Below are positions 14,298 to 20,609 of a DNA stretch of 20,609 bases, one piece after another. Under the pieces are notes generated by a model. That model searched no databases and was not told the DNA's origin. It saw only the letters and a list, made by a program, of their open reading frames with translations. Position numbers and translations under genes: made by a program. The stretch's first letter is position 1. Each line of letters starts with the position of its first letter. Source of the DNA: DASCNA01 sp036011305 (GTDB taxonomy: Bacteria; Verrucomicrobiota; Lentisphaeria; Victivallales; GWF2-38-69); NCBI GenBank assembly GCA_036011305.1, contig DASCNA010000260.1, positions 1 to 20,609 on the forward strand. The letters are read 5' to 3'.

Positions 14298-15716
14298 ATG
14301 AAAACAAACAGCATATCTGAATGGGTAGATAACAACTCTAATAAACTTACTGAAACAAGTGATAAAATATGGGAATATGCAGAATTAGGTTTAGTTGAAA
14401 AGAAATCATCAAAACTTCTCTCAGAAACTTTGAGAGAATATGGTTTTGAAATTGAATATAATGTTGCTGGTATGCCTACAGCTTTTAAAGCATCATGGGG
14501 AAAAGGAAGTCCTGTAATTGGTTTTCTGGCGGAATATGATGCTCTCGCCGAATGTTTTCAGGATCAAGGAGTATTTACTAAAACAGAAACTACAGGGCAA
14601 GGGAACGGTCATGGATGTGGGCATAATTTGCTTGGTGTCGGAGTATTAGGAGCTATATTAGCTTTACAGAATGAATTGAAGAATAAGAAACAGGATGCAA
14701 AAATTATTTTATTTGGCTGTCCTGCTGAAGAAAAATTTATTGGAAAAGTTTTCATGCAGAAAGCCGGTGTTTTCGATGAATTAGACGTTGCATTAACGTG
14801 GCATCCGGATCGTGTTAATATGGTTTGTGATGAAATCTGGCAGTCAATGTTATCTGTCAAATTTAATTTTCACGGAATTGCATCTCACGCAGCAACAGAA
14901 CCTGAAAAAGGCAGAAGTGCTCTTGACGCAGTCGAACTTATGAATATAGGCTGTAACTATCTAAGAGAACATATTGACGATCAGGCCAGAATTCATTATG
15001 CGATAACTGACGGAGGTAAAGAACCAAATACAGTTCCTCAAAATGCTCAGGTTTGGTACTATGTCAGAACATCAAGTATTGATCAGTTAGAAGATGTATA
15101 TACCAGAGTACTTAAAATTGCTGATGGTGCAGCATTAATGACAGAAACTTCTGTTGATGTAGATTTAATAACTGTTGCACCGGAAATACTTCCAAATGAT
15201 ACACTGTGTAGTTTGCTTTCTCAGACAATGCTTGAGTTACCGAGAATGAACTGGATTGAACATGATTATAAGATAGCAGAGGAAATTTCAAAATCATTTG
15301 GACCAAAAGATGATATGATAATTAGAAAAAGATTAAAAATTGCTGGATTCGAAGATGATGTAAATAATTCTCTATTGTTTGAACAAGTTGTACCGTACAA
15401 AGGTATTCATCCAAATATCCCCGGTTCTTCAGATGTTGCTAATGTAAGCTGGACAGTACCCTCTGCTCAAATATTAACAGCATGTAATCCTTTTTCTACA
15501 GCAGACCATTCCTGGCAGTATACAGCGTCTGTTATTACCTCAATAGGTCATAAAGGCATGCTTTATGCATCAAAAGTTATTGGAACAACTGCGCTAAAGT
15601 TAATAGAAAACCCTAATTTGATTGAAAAAGCCAAACAAGAATTTAATCAAAGAACTGAGGGTAATAAATCTTTTAATAATTTAATATCCAAAATTGATAA
15701 ACTTCCTATAAAATAA
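14298..15716 (+). CDS. M20 family amidohydrolase, AbgB-like
   Basis: A 472-residue zinc/manganese-dependent M20 peptidase-family hydrolase that aligns by eye along its length with E. coli AbgB (p-aminobenzoyl-glutamate hydrolase subunit B). Shared blocks are 'GEYDAL'-like 'AEYDALAE' (78-85), 'NGHGCGHNLLG' (103-113) with the metal-binding Cys/His, 'GCPAEE' (140-145) with the catalytic Glu pair, 'ALTWHP' (165-170), 'HAA...GRSALDAV', 'VHYAIT'-like 'IHYAIT' and 'GAALMTET'. A dimerisation (lid) domain spans about 185-295. There is no signal peptide, so it is cytosolic. No AbgA partner is nearby; many relatives act alone on N-acyl amino acids. The start follows TAGGA. It is co-transcribed with the BCCT transporter, which probably supplies its substrate. 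Its stop is eight bases from the stop of the convergent DMT gene. Confidence 0.87.
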   Translation: MKTNSISEWVDNNSNKLTETSDKIWEYAELGLVEKKSSKLLSETLREYGFEIEYNVAGMPTAFKASWGKGSPVIGFLAEYDALAECFQDQGVFTKTETTGQGNGHGCGHNLLGVGVLGAILALQNELKNKKQDAKIILFGCPAEEKFIGKVFMQKAGVFDELDVALTWHPDRVNMVCDEIWQSMLSVKFNFHGIASHAATEPEKGRSALDAVELMNIGCNYLREHIDDQARIHYAITDGGKEPNTVPQNAQVWYYVRTSSIDQLEDVYTRVLKIADGAALMTETSVDVDLITVAPEILPNDTLCSLLSQTMLELPRMNWIEHDYKIAEEISKSFGPKDDMIIRKRLKIAGFEDDVNNSLLFEQVVPYKGIHPNIPGSSDVANVSWTVPSAQILTACNPFSTADHSWQYTASVITSIGHKGMLYASKVIGTTALKLIENPNLIEKAKQEFNQRTEGNKSFNNLISKIDKLPIK

Positions 15717-15724
15717 GATAATTT

Positions 15725-16681
15725 CTATTTTTTTGTTGCAGTTCTTTTAGTATAGATATTGTACATGAGAACTGCAGAAGCAGTTACTGCCATTCCAATA
15801 ATGACAATAATAGTGGGATGTTCATTGGGTATTATGATCCAGCTGAATATGCCGCCGAAAACCGGTATTATAAATTTCAATATGTTAAGTTCTGAGACCT
15901 TTACGATACGGATTTGAAGTAGTTTGAACCATATTGTAAAAGCTGTAGCAGAAACAAAGCAGAGCCATAATAAGACGAAGATAAATTCAGGCTCAATATT
16001 TATTTTTGGGGTTCCGTCTACAATTAGAGAGGAAATAAAAAGCATAATGCCTCCGAAAATCATTTGAAAGGACGTAAGAGTAATTGGATCAATACATGAT
16101 TTATATTTGGAAACCAATATATTGCCTATTCCCCCTGCAATACATGAAATTAATAGTATTAATATTCCTATGATTTGGAGATAACTCCCTCCATCGGCCA
16201 ATGGACTTCTGGAAAGCGTTATAACTACAATGCCGGTCATCCCAAGTAAAATGCAGGAAATTTTCGGGCGTGTCATTTTATCATTAGGTGTTAATAAATG
16301 TGCTGTTACTGAAATAATCAAGGGTCCTCCGCCGATTACTATTGCAGCAATAGCAGCCGGAACAATGCTGATTCCATAAAAATATAGAGTGTAAAGGAGA
16401 AAGGTCTGGAAGAAGCTTACAATTAAAACGATTCTCCACTGCTTAAAAGTAAATATATTAATACCTAATATTCTATTGTTTATTTCAAGTTTTCTTTTGT
16501 GACTGTTTAATATTACAAAAGGAAGAATAAGAATACCCGATAAAGAAAACCTGATACCGGCAAACAGCAGAGGAGGGCAGTATTTCAAACCAATTTTGGC
16601 TCCTGCAAAAGCTGTTGACCATAAAATACAGGCCAATATAGCCGGGAGTATTATTTTAAAAGCTGATATATGTTTTTTCAT
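15725..16681 (-). CDS. DMT superfamily (EamA) transporter
   Basis: A 318-residue, ten-helix drug/metabolite transporter with two EamA repeats, about residues 10-150 and 165-305. Repeat 1 begins 'ILAC.LWSTAFAGAKIGLKYCPP' and includes 'FAGIRFSLSG'; repeat 2 includes 'SKYKSCIDPITLTSFQMIFGG'. Both halves show the small-residue-rich helices and the 'P' after the first helix typical of the fold. Members usually export amino acids or other small metabolites; the substrate cannot be told from sequence. The start has only a weak AAAAG ribosome site. It is monocistronic, convergent with the AbgB-like gene and with no terminator between, so the two mRNAs may overlap. A 12-bp palindrome at 16719-16730 lies in its upstream region. 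Confidence 0.85.
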   Translation of the reverse strand: MKKHISAFKIILPAILACILWSTAFAGAKIGLKYCPPLLFAGIRFSLSGILILPFVILNSHKRKLEINNRILGINIFTFKQWRIVLIVSFFQTFLLYTLYFYGISIVPAAIAAIVIGGGPLIISVTAHLLTPNDKMTRPKISCILLGMTGIVVITLSRSPLADGGSYLQIIGILILLISCIAGGIGNILVSKYKSCIDPITLTSFQMIFGGIMLFISSLIVDGTPKINIEPEFIFVLLWLCFVSATAFTIWFKLLQIRIVKVSELNILKFIIPVFGGIFSWIIIPNEHPTIIVIIGMAVTASAVLMYNIYTKRTATKK

Positions 16682-16718
16682 CTTTTGTTGTAAAATATAT
16701 AATTTATATATCTATACT

Positions 16719-16730
16719 GTTAATATTAAC
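16719..16730. promoter_or_regulatory. 12-bp palindrome upstream of DMT gene
   Basis: GTTAATATTAAC, a perfect palindrome 38 bases before the DMT start codon, in the gap shared with the ArsR-type gene. It is a candidate operator. It is short and A/T-rich, so chance is possible. Confidence 0.3.
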
Positions 16731-16868
16731 TTATTTAGCAGTGTAAAAGAAATATCTTTAATAAAATTCACTTTTTTCAGATTTATTTATATCTGCATTT
16801 GTGTATATGGAATATAATGTTTGATTATATCTGAAGGAATTATTAACTGTTAGCAACGAAAGTATTAA

Positions 16869-17180
16869 GTGTTTTATATGGGTAATCTTGTTGATTTATT
16901 TGCAGTTCTGGCTAACAAAGAGAGACTGCAGATATTAAATTGGTTGAAAGAACCGGGAAAAAACTTTAAATCTGAAAAATTTGATGTAGCTGAAGATGGT
17001 GTATGCGTTGGCTTAATCCAGGAAAAATCTAATCTCTGCTTATCTACTATTTCACAATATCTAAATCAATTACAGTCAGCGAATCTTATTGTCATGATAA
17101 GAAAGGGTAAGTGGACTCTTTGTAAATTGGATATTGAAGGTCTTGAGAAGTTTAAGAAACAATTGAATGATTATTTATAA
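16869..17180 (+). CDS. ArsR-type winged-helix regulator
   Basis: A 103-residue (GTG start at 16869) or 100-residue (ATG 16878) transcription factor; neither start has a strong ribosome site, GAAAG before the GTG being the better. It opens with the ArsR-family 'LVDLFAVLANKERLQILNWL' helix pair. The recognition region 'LCLSTISQYLNQLQSANLI' (56-74) follows, then the wing 'VMIRKGKWTLCKL' (75-87). Cys46 and Cys57 near the recognition helix, plus Cys85, could sense metal or thiol stress, but the classic ELCVCDL arsenic motif is absent. The sequence 'DGVCVGLIQEK' is typical of non-arsenic ArsR relatives. It is followed after 156 bases by a redox operon with a large inverted repeat in between, which it probably binds. 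Confidence 0.85.
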   Translation: MFYMGNLVDLFAVLANKERLQILNWLKEPGKNFKSEKFDVAEDGVCVGLIQEKSNLCLSTISQYLNQLQSANLIVMIRKGKWTLCKLDIEGLEKFKKQLNDYL

Positions 17181-17228
17181 GGTTTTATAAATAATATTTC
17201 TGCCTCTGGGTACTAATCCTGATGTATG

Positions 17229-17270
17229 AATTATAAACTATTAAAAATAATTTATAATAGTTTGATAATT
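17229..17270. promoter_or_regulatory. Long inverted repeat ahead of redox operon
   Basis: AAACTATTA (17235-17243) and TAATAGTTT (17255-17263) are perfect 9-base arms around an 11-base spacer. The symmetry extends outward through AATTAT and ATAATT with one unpaired G. It lies between the ArsR-type gene and the flavoprotein gene, about 65 bases before the latter's start. It is a good candidate for the ArsR operator; it could also form an RNA hairpin, but no U-run follows. Confidence 0.5.
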
Positions 17271-17336
17271 ACCGAAATGTCGATATGTTAGATGCTGTAT
17301 GAATAAATGAAACTAAAAATTATAAAAGGGGAAAAT

Positions 17337-17912
17337 ATGAAAGTCGTAGCTTTTAACGGTAGTCCGCGTAAGAGTGGAAATACTGCAATATTAATTAAGC
17401 AGGTATTTGGTGAATTAGAAAAGAATGGAATTGAAACTGAACTGATACAACTAGGGGGCAAAAAAATCAAGGGGTGTATTGCATGCGGTAAATGTTTCGA
17501 AAATAAAAATAAACGCTGTATTTTTAATGATGACATATTAAATGAATGTCTTGAAAAAATGATTGAAGCAGATGGAATTATCATAGGTTCACCGACATAC
17601 TTTGCTAATGTTACCACTGAAGTAAAAGCTCTGATCGACAGGTCAGGTTTTGTTGCAATTGCCAACGATCGTATGCTCAAAAGAAAAATCGGAGCAGCAG
17701 TTGTGGCTGTAAGAAGAGCAGGGGCTGCAAATGTGTTTGATGCAATTAATAAATTATTTATGATTAATCAAATGATTGTACCAGGTTCATCATATTGGAA
17801 TTTAGGTATTGGATTAGATAAAGGCGACGTTGAAAATGATGAAGAAGGTCTGAAAACAATGAGTGCTTTGGGTGAAAATATCTCCTGGTTATTAAAGAAA
17901 ATAGTTGAATAG
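17337..17912 (+). CDS. Iron-sulfur flavoprotein (NAD(P)H-dependent FMN reductase fold)
   Basis: A flavodoxin-fold protein of 191 residues from ATG 17337, chosen because GGGG lies six bases before it; the frame is open ten codons further upstream without a ribosome site. The FMN phosphate loop is 'NGSPRKSGNT' (7-16). A compact cysteine set, Cys47, Cys50, Cys53 and Cys61 ('GCIACGKC' plus 'RC'), has the Cx2Cx2Cx4-7C spacing known from iron-sulfur flavoproteins, so it may hold a [4Fe-4S] cluster. 'GSPTYFANVTTEVKALIDRSG' (84-104) forms the second flavin-contact region. Likely role: cytosolic electron transfer or reduction of a small acceptor in anaerobic redox defence. It is first in a tight operon with the VOC and nitroreductase genes. 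Confidence 0.85.
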   Translation: MKVVAFNGSPRKSGNTAILIKQVFGELEKNGIETELIQLGGKKIKGCIACGKCFENKNKRCIFNDDILNECLEKMIEADGIIIGSPTYFANVTTEVKALIDRSGFVAIANDRMLKRKIGAAVVAVRRAGAANVFDAINKLFMINQMIVPGSSYWNLGIGLDKGDVENDEEGLKTMSALGENISWLLKKIVE

Positions 17913-17927
17913 AAGAGAACAAAAAAT

Positions 17928-18317
17928 ATGAAAATTGATCATATTGCAATTTGGACTAAAAATATTGAAAATTTAAAAAGTTTTTATGAAAAATATTTTA
18001 ATGCAAATTCAAATAATAAATATATTAATTCAAAAAAGAATTTTGAATCATATTTCTTAAGTTTTGAATCAGGTACAAGAATAGAGTTAATGCAGAAGCC
18101 AGAAATTCCTGATAGTAAAAATGACGTATATAAACAGTTCATGGGAATTATACATTTATCTTTTGAGCTGGAATCAGAAAAACATGTAGATGAACTTACT
18201 GAACAATTGAAAAACGATGGAATGGAAATCTTAGATGGACCTAGAAGGACAGGTGACGGTTCTTATGAAACCGCATTTCTGGACCCTGAAGGTAATAGAG
18301 TTGAAATAATGAATTAA
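17928..18317 (+). CDS. VOC family (glyoxalase I-like) protein
   Basis: A 129-residue vicinal-oxygen-chelate protein made of two beta-alpha-beta-beta-beta modules. The four expected metal ligands are visible: His5 ('KIDHIAIW'), Glu53 ('RIELMQ'), His76 ('IIHLSFEL') and Glu126 ('NRVEIMN'). The His/Glu/His/Glu set is that of glyoxalase I and lactoylglutathione lyase-like proteins; methylmalonyl-CoA epimerases have Gln at the second position. It may detoxify methylglyoxal or another reactive aldehyde, but many such proteins have other substrates. It starts 15 bases after the flavoprotein stop and ends 24 bases before the nitroreductase start. Cytosolic. Confidence 0.85.
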   Translation: MKIDHIAIWTKNIENLKSFYEKYFNANSNNKYINSKKNFESYFLSFESGTRIELMQKPEIPDSKNDVYKQFMGIIHLSFELESEKHVDELTEQLKNDGMEILDGPRRTGDGSYETAFLDPEGNRVEIMN

Positions 18318-18341
18318 TTTATGATGTTCAAAGGTAAGGAT

Positions 18342-19187
18342 ATGTCTAGTAATAAAAAATTTTCAATAGATAAAACAAAATGCATAAAATGTAAAAAATG
18401 TATAGAAGTTTGTCCTATGAGATTACTGGAGTGGTCTATTGAAAAAAAAGAAGTTACATATACAGAAGATGTTGAAAATTTTTGTCACAAATGTTGTCAC
18501 TGTCTGTTAATATGTAATGAGAAAGCGATAGAGTTGCCGGGAATAGATAATAGTAATCTTACTGCTTCTTCATTTAATGAAAGCAGCAGTATTGTTGAAG
18601 AATTAATTCAAAATAGAAGATCTATAAGAAAATATAAAGCAGATAAAATACCTCTGGATGAAATAAAAAAAATAATATTTACTGCAAGCCATGCACCCTC
18701 AGCATCAAATTCCCGTTTATTAAATTGGAAAGTATATTCTGACCAGAAAATTATTCATGAAATATCGAAATTAACAGTTGAATGGATGAAATGCCAACTG
18801 GCTGTTAAAGGCAGTTTTCTTTCGGAACGTTATGTTAAAATATTTAACAGGTATATTAACTCATGGAATAACGGTATTGACGGTATTTTGAGAAGTGCAC
18901 CTCATTTTGTTATTGTTTACGGCCCTGATACAGGTATTATGAGACATATTGATGGAGTTGTTGCACTTGATTATTTTGAGTTTTCAGCTGTTTCAAAAGG
19001 ATTTGGAACTTGCTGGGCAGGATTATTTTACTATGCTTTTGAAGATAATTATAAACCATTGGCGGAGCTAATTGATTTACCTGAAAATCAAGTATGTTAT
19101 GGAGCAATGATGTTTGGATACCCAAAATACAAATATCCATTAACTCAAGTAAAAAAAGAGGCAAATATCTGTTTTATTGATAATTAA
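18342..19187 (+). CDS. Nitroreductase with N-terminal 2[4Fe-4S] ferredoxin domain
   Basis: A fusion of 281 residues from ATG 18342, chosen for AAAGG seven bases upstream; the frame is open seven codons earlier. The first 65 residues are a ferredoxin domain with Cys14, 17, 20, 24 and Cys48, 51, 54, 58, both Cx2Cx2Cx3C, with an additional Cys52. From about residue 85 comes a nitroreductase fold. 'NRRSIRKYK' (91-99) is the FMN-phosphate site, 'HAPSASNSRLLNW' (117-129) follows, and 'GFGTCWAGLF' lies near residue 227. Such fusions let ferredoxin-type electrons reach FMN for reduction of nitro, quinone or other acceptors in anaerobes; the acceptor is not known. It is the last gene of the ArsR-linked redox operon, followed by a strong terminator. 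Confidence 0.9.
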   Translation: MSSNKKFSIDKTKCIKCKKCIEVCPMRLLEWSIEKKEVTYTEDVENFCHKCCHCLLICNEKAIELPGIDNSNLTASSFNESSSIVEELIQNRRSIRKYKADKIPLDEIKKIIFTASHAPSASNSRLLNWKVYSDQKIIHEISKLTVEWMKCQLAVKGSFLSERYVKIFNRYINSWNNGIDGILRSAPHFVIVYGPDTGIMRHIDGVVALDYFEFSAVSKGFGTCWAGLFYYAFEDNYKPLAELIDLPENQVCYGAMMFGYPKYKYPLTQVKKEANICFIDN

Positions 19188-19256
19188 GGAATAGTTTGTA
19201 TTGAAATAAAGAAAAAAATTATCCCTTGCTATTGTAAAAATTGCTGAATAAAAAAT

Positions 19257-19285
19257 AAAAAGAGCTCACATTTTGAGCTCTTTTT
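19257..19285. terminator. Bidirectional Rho-independent terminator
   Basis: A 12-bp stem, with AGAGCTCA (19261-19268) and TGAGCTCT (19274-19281) extended by AAAA/TTTT, encloses a five-base loop. A T7 run follows on the plus strand and an equivalent U-run is read on the minus strand. It ends both the redox operon (stop 19187) and the convergent phosphatase gene (stop 19301). Confidence 0.92.
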
Positions 19286-19300
19286 TTAAATAATTATACA

Positions 19301-20341
19301 TTACTTATATTTTTTATTGAGAATGTTAACATAATTTATAAATGTTTTTAAGCTGCAGTAATCTTTTCCATTCATTATAGGTAATTTAATATAGTTACCG
19401 TTGTATCTTACTTTGACTATCCACAAAGGACCATCATTGTAAAGTTCAACCTCACTGAAAGATGCAAAATCAGGTTGTTTTTTAAGAGGTTTACCTAAAA
19501 GAGACATTTGAGCCAGCAGGTTTAAGTCATGACCTGAAAAATATACTACTTTATACTGCTTTTCACCTTTAGTCGCTTTCTGAAGTTTTTTAACAATATT
19601 ATTCAAAAGCTGACCGCTAATTATGTATGCTACTTGCAGGTTTTTAAATTGATAAGTATTAATCCAGTTTGATGTGTCAATTATTAACTCAGCCTGTTTT
19701 TTGGTAAGGCCATCAGGTAAAGTGAGTTGTTGGTTTTTAGCACATAATAATGTATCAGCAATTATTTTTATGTCTATCAAAGAATGAATTTTATAATCAA
19801 AGGTTTTTCCCCATTCCTTATAATAAGGTTGAAGCTGTTTATTTTTATTTTTCCAGTCAGCTGAAGTGAAAAAATATTTTTTCAAAGCATTTTTATAATT
19901 AGTATGTTGAGTATTTTCAGATACCGTTCTCAATGGGATGACTTGAAATCTATACGGTAATGCATTTTTATTTTGAAAAGTTTTAGGTCCTAGGCCGGGA
20001 GGATATAATCCCATAAGTAAACATAATGCACTTTCTATTGTTCTGTTTCCATTTCCTGTATAAGCATAAATACTTTTATCTTTATAATCATGGCTCAGAA
20101 ATTTCAATTGATCTACGTAACGTTTTCTTAATTTTAGTCCTAAGTTATATTCTTCTCGCATCCCCTGAGGTGTTAGTTGACCCGGTGGCATATTCCAATT
20201 GTATTTTAGAGGTTTTAGATAATGAACAGGAGTTCTGGCTCCATGTCTTGTTACTAGAAATACAAATTTAAGATTTTGTGAAGCTGATGCTAAAAATGAT
20301 ATTAGCATTAACGAACAAATTATTGAAATTATTTTTTTCAT
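19301..20341 (-). CDS. Secreted histidine acid phosphatase
   Basis: A 346-residue histidine acid phosphatase (clade 2 of the histidine phosphatases). A signal peptide at residues 1-20 (KKIISI, hydrophobic core, cleavage after ASA) points to the periplasm or outside. The catalytic motif is 'RHGARTP' (32-38), with His33 as the phosphorylated nucleophile. The proton-donor motif is 'SGHDLNLL' (269-276), His271-Asp272. The length and the 'RHGARTP' plus 'LTPQGMREEYNLGLKLRKRY' region (56-75) resemble the acid-phosphatase branch found in eukaryotes and Legionella more than the AppA phytases. It probably releases phosphate from small phosphate esters. It is monocistronic, with a weak TGGA ribosome site. 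There are only two Cys (107 and 200), which could form one disulfide. Confidence 0.88.
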   Translation of the reverse strand: MKKIISIICSLMLISFLASASQNLKFVFLVTRHGARTPVHYLKPLKYNWNMPPGQLTPQGMREEYNLGLKLRKRYVDQLKFLSHDYKDKSIYAYTGNGNRTIESALCLLMGLYPPGLGPKTFQNKNALPYRFQVIPLRTVSENTQHTNYKNALKKYFFTSADWKNKNKQLQPYYKEWGKTFDYKIHSLIDIKIIADTLLCAKNQQLTLPDGLTKKQAELIIDTSNWINTYQFKNLQVAYIISGQLLNNIVKKLQKATKGEKQYKVVYFSGHDLNLLAQMSLLGKPLKKQPDFASFSEVELYNDGPLWIVKVRYNGNYIKLPIMNGKDYCSLKTFINYVNILNKKYK

Positions 20342-20575
20342 TATTAAAATTCCACTATCATAAAATTTAAGATTTTATTATGTTTTTGGGTTGTTAATCT
20401 TATTTGATCAAATTCCTTCTTTTTCAACTTGATACTAACTGACAACATAATAAAAAAGATGTAGAAATTAAAGAATGGAATACTAAATAATAGATTATTG
20501 AAATAATAATGTTCAATTTTTAAACTTTAAATGTTTAATTTATATTATATAATTAAATAGATAATTTAAAACTAG

Positions 20576-20585
20576 CGCTTAAGCG
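20576..20585. repeat. 10-bp palindrome before the last gene
   Basis: CGCTTAAGCG, a perfect palindrome touching the ribosome site GGGAG of the gene starting at 20595. It may be an operator or may pair in the mRNA near the ribosome site. The 253-base gap from 20342 to 20594 otherwise holds only A/T-rich promoter-like sequence with nothing I can define. Confidence 0.3.
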
Positions 20586-20594
20586 GGAGTAAAG

Positions 20595-20609
20595 ATGGAG
20601 TTATTTTTT
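20595..20609 (+). CDS. Start of a gene cut by the window end
   Basis: ATG at 20595 follows GGGAG at a five-base spacing and reads MELFF before the window ends. This is enough to mark a likely start, not to say what it encodes. Confidence 0.5.

Noticed and set aside
15717..15724. Terminator between the convergent M20 and DMT genes
   Set aside because: Only eight bases separate the stops and no stem-loop with a U-run is visible there.
17288..17680. Minus-strand ORF of 130 codons opposite the flavoprotein gene
   Set aside because: It is a shadow of a gene with clear FMN-loop and Cys motifs; there is no ribosome site and its composition is unnatural.
17928..18317. VOC protein as the missing methylmalonyl-CoA epimerase of the scp pathway
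   Set aside because: The second metal ligand is Glu53 rather than the Gln of epimerases, and the gene belongs to a redox operon far from scpA. The Sbm route also needs no epimerase.
1..20609. Mobile elements, CRISPR arrays, tRNA or rRNA genes
   Set aside because: No transposase or integrase motifs, no regularly spaced repeats and no tRNA-like cloverleaf were seen on either strand.

Overview
The window is 20.6 kb of AT-rich DNA (roughly one third G+C, estimated by eye), densely coded on both strands. It has no tRNA, rRNA, CRISPR array, integrase or insertion sequence, and no gene-free stretch longer than about 250 bases. Gene content suggests an anaerobic or microaerophilic, probably Gram-negative bacterium: a 2[4Fe-4S] ferredoxin, an iron-sulfur flavoprotein, a ferredoxin-nitroreductase fusion, a B12-dependent methylmalonyl-CoA mutase route, and an exported histidine acid phosphatase with a cleavable signal peptide. 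I cannot name the species; a low-GC gut or sediment anaerobe (for example Deferribacterota-like or an AT-rich proteobacterium) is only a guess.

Layout. 111-1397 (+): a YhgE/Pip-type ABC-2 membrane protein. 1468-1833 (+): a small protein built of 23-residue repeats. 1853-2026 (-): a 57-residue ferredoxin. 2219-2456 (+): a small ORF broken or recoded at a run of ten A residues. 9504 down to 2453 (-): a long gene run, scpA (methylmalonyl-CoA mutase), scpB (methylmalonyl-CoA decarboxylase), scpC-type succinate/propionate CoA-transferase, a 74-residue membrane protein, a threonine aldolase and an amidohydrolase. The first three form the Sbm cycle: succinyl-CoA to methylmalonyl-CoA to propionyl-CoA + CO2, then CoA exchange with succinate to release propionate.

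The leader of scpA (about 9528-9660, minus strand) carries an RNA whose core matches the cobalamin riboswitch: P4 and P5-type hairpins with the same geometry as the E. coli btuB element, the conserved 3' AAGTC/ACC block, and a later hairpin whose CGCG loop can pair with CGCG in the P5 loop. It lies just before the real ribosome binding site of scpA. This is the most interesting item here: a B12-sensing RNA in front of a B12-dependent enzyme.

12518 down to 9752 (-): two paralogous cytosolic XRE-HTH/PAS regulators, divergent from 12746-15716 (+), a CaiT-like BCCT transporter followed by an AbgB-like M20 amidohydrolase. The regulators probably control this uptake/hydrolysis pair, themselves, or the scp operon. 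16681 down to 15725 (-): a DMT/EamA exporter. 16869-19187 (+): an ArsR-type regulator, then iron-sulfur flavoprotein, VOC protein and ferredoxin-nitroreductase in one tight operon, closed by a clear bidirectional terminator at 19257-19285. 20341 down to 19301 (-): histidine acid phosphatase. A new plus-strand gene begins at 20595 and runs off the window.
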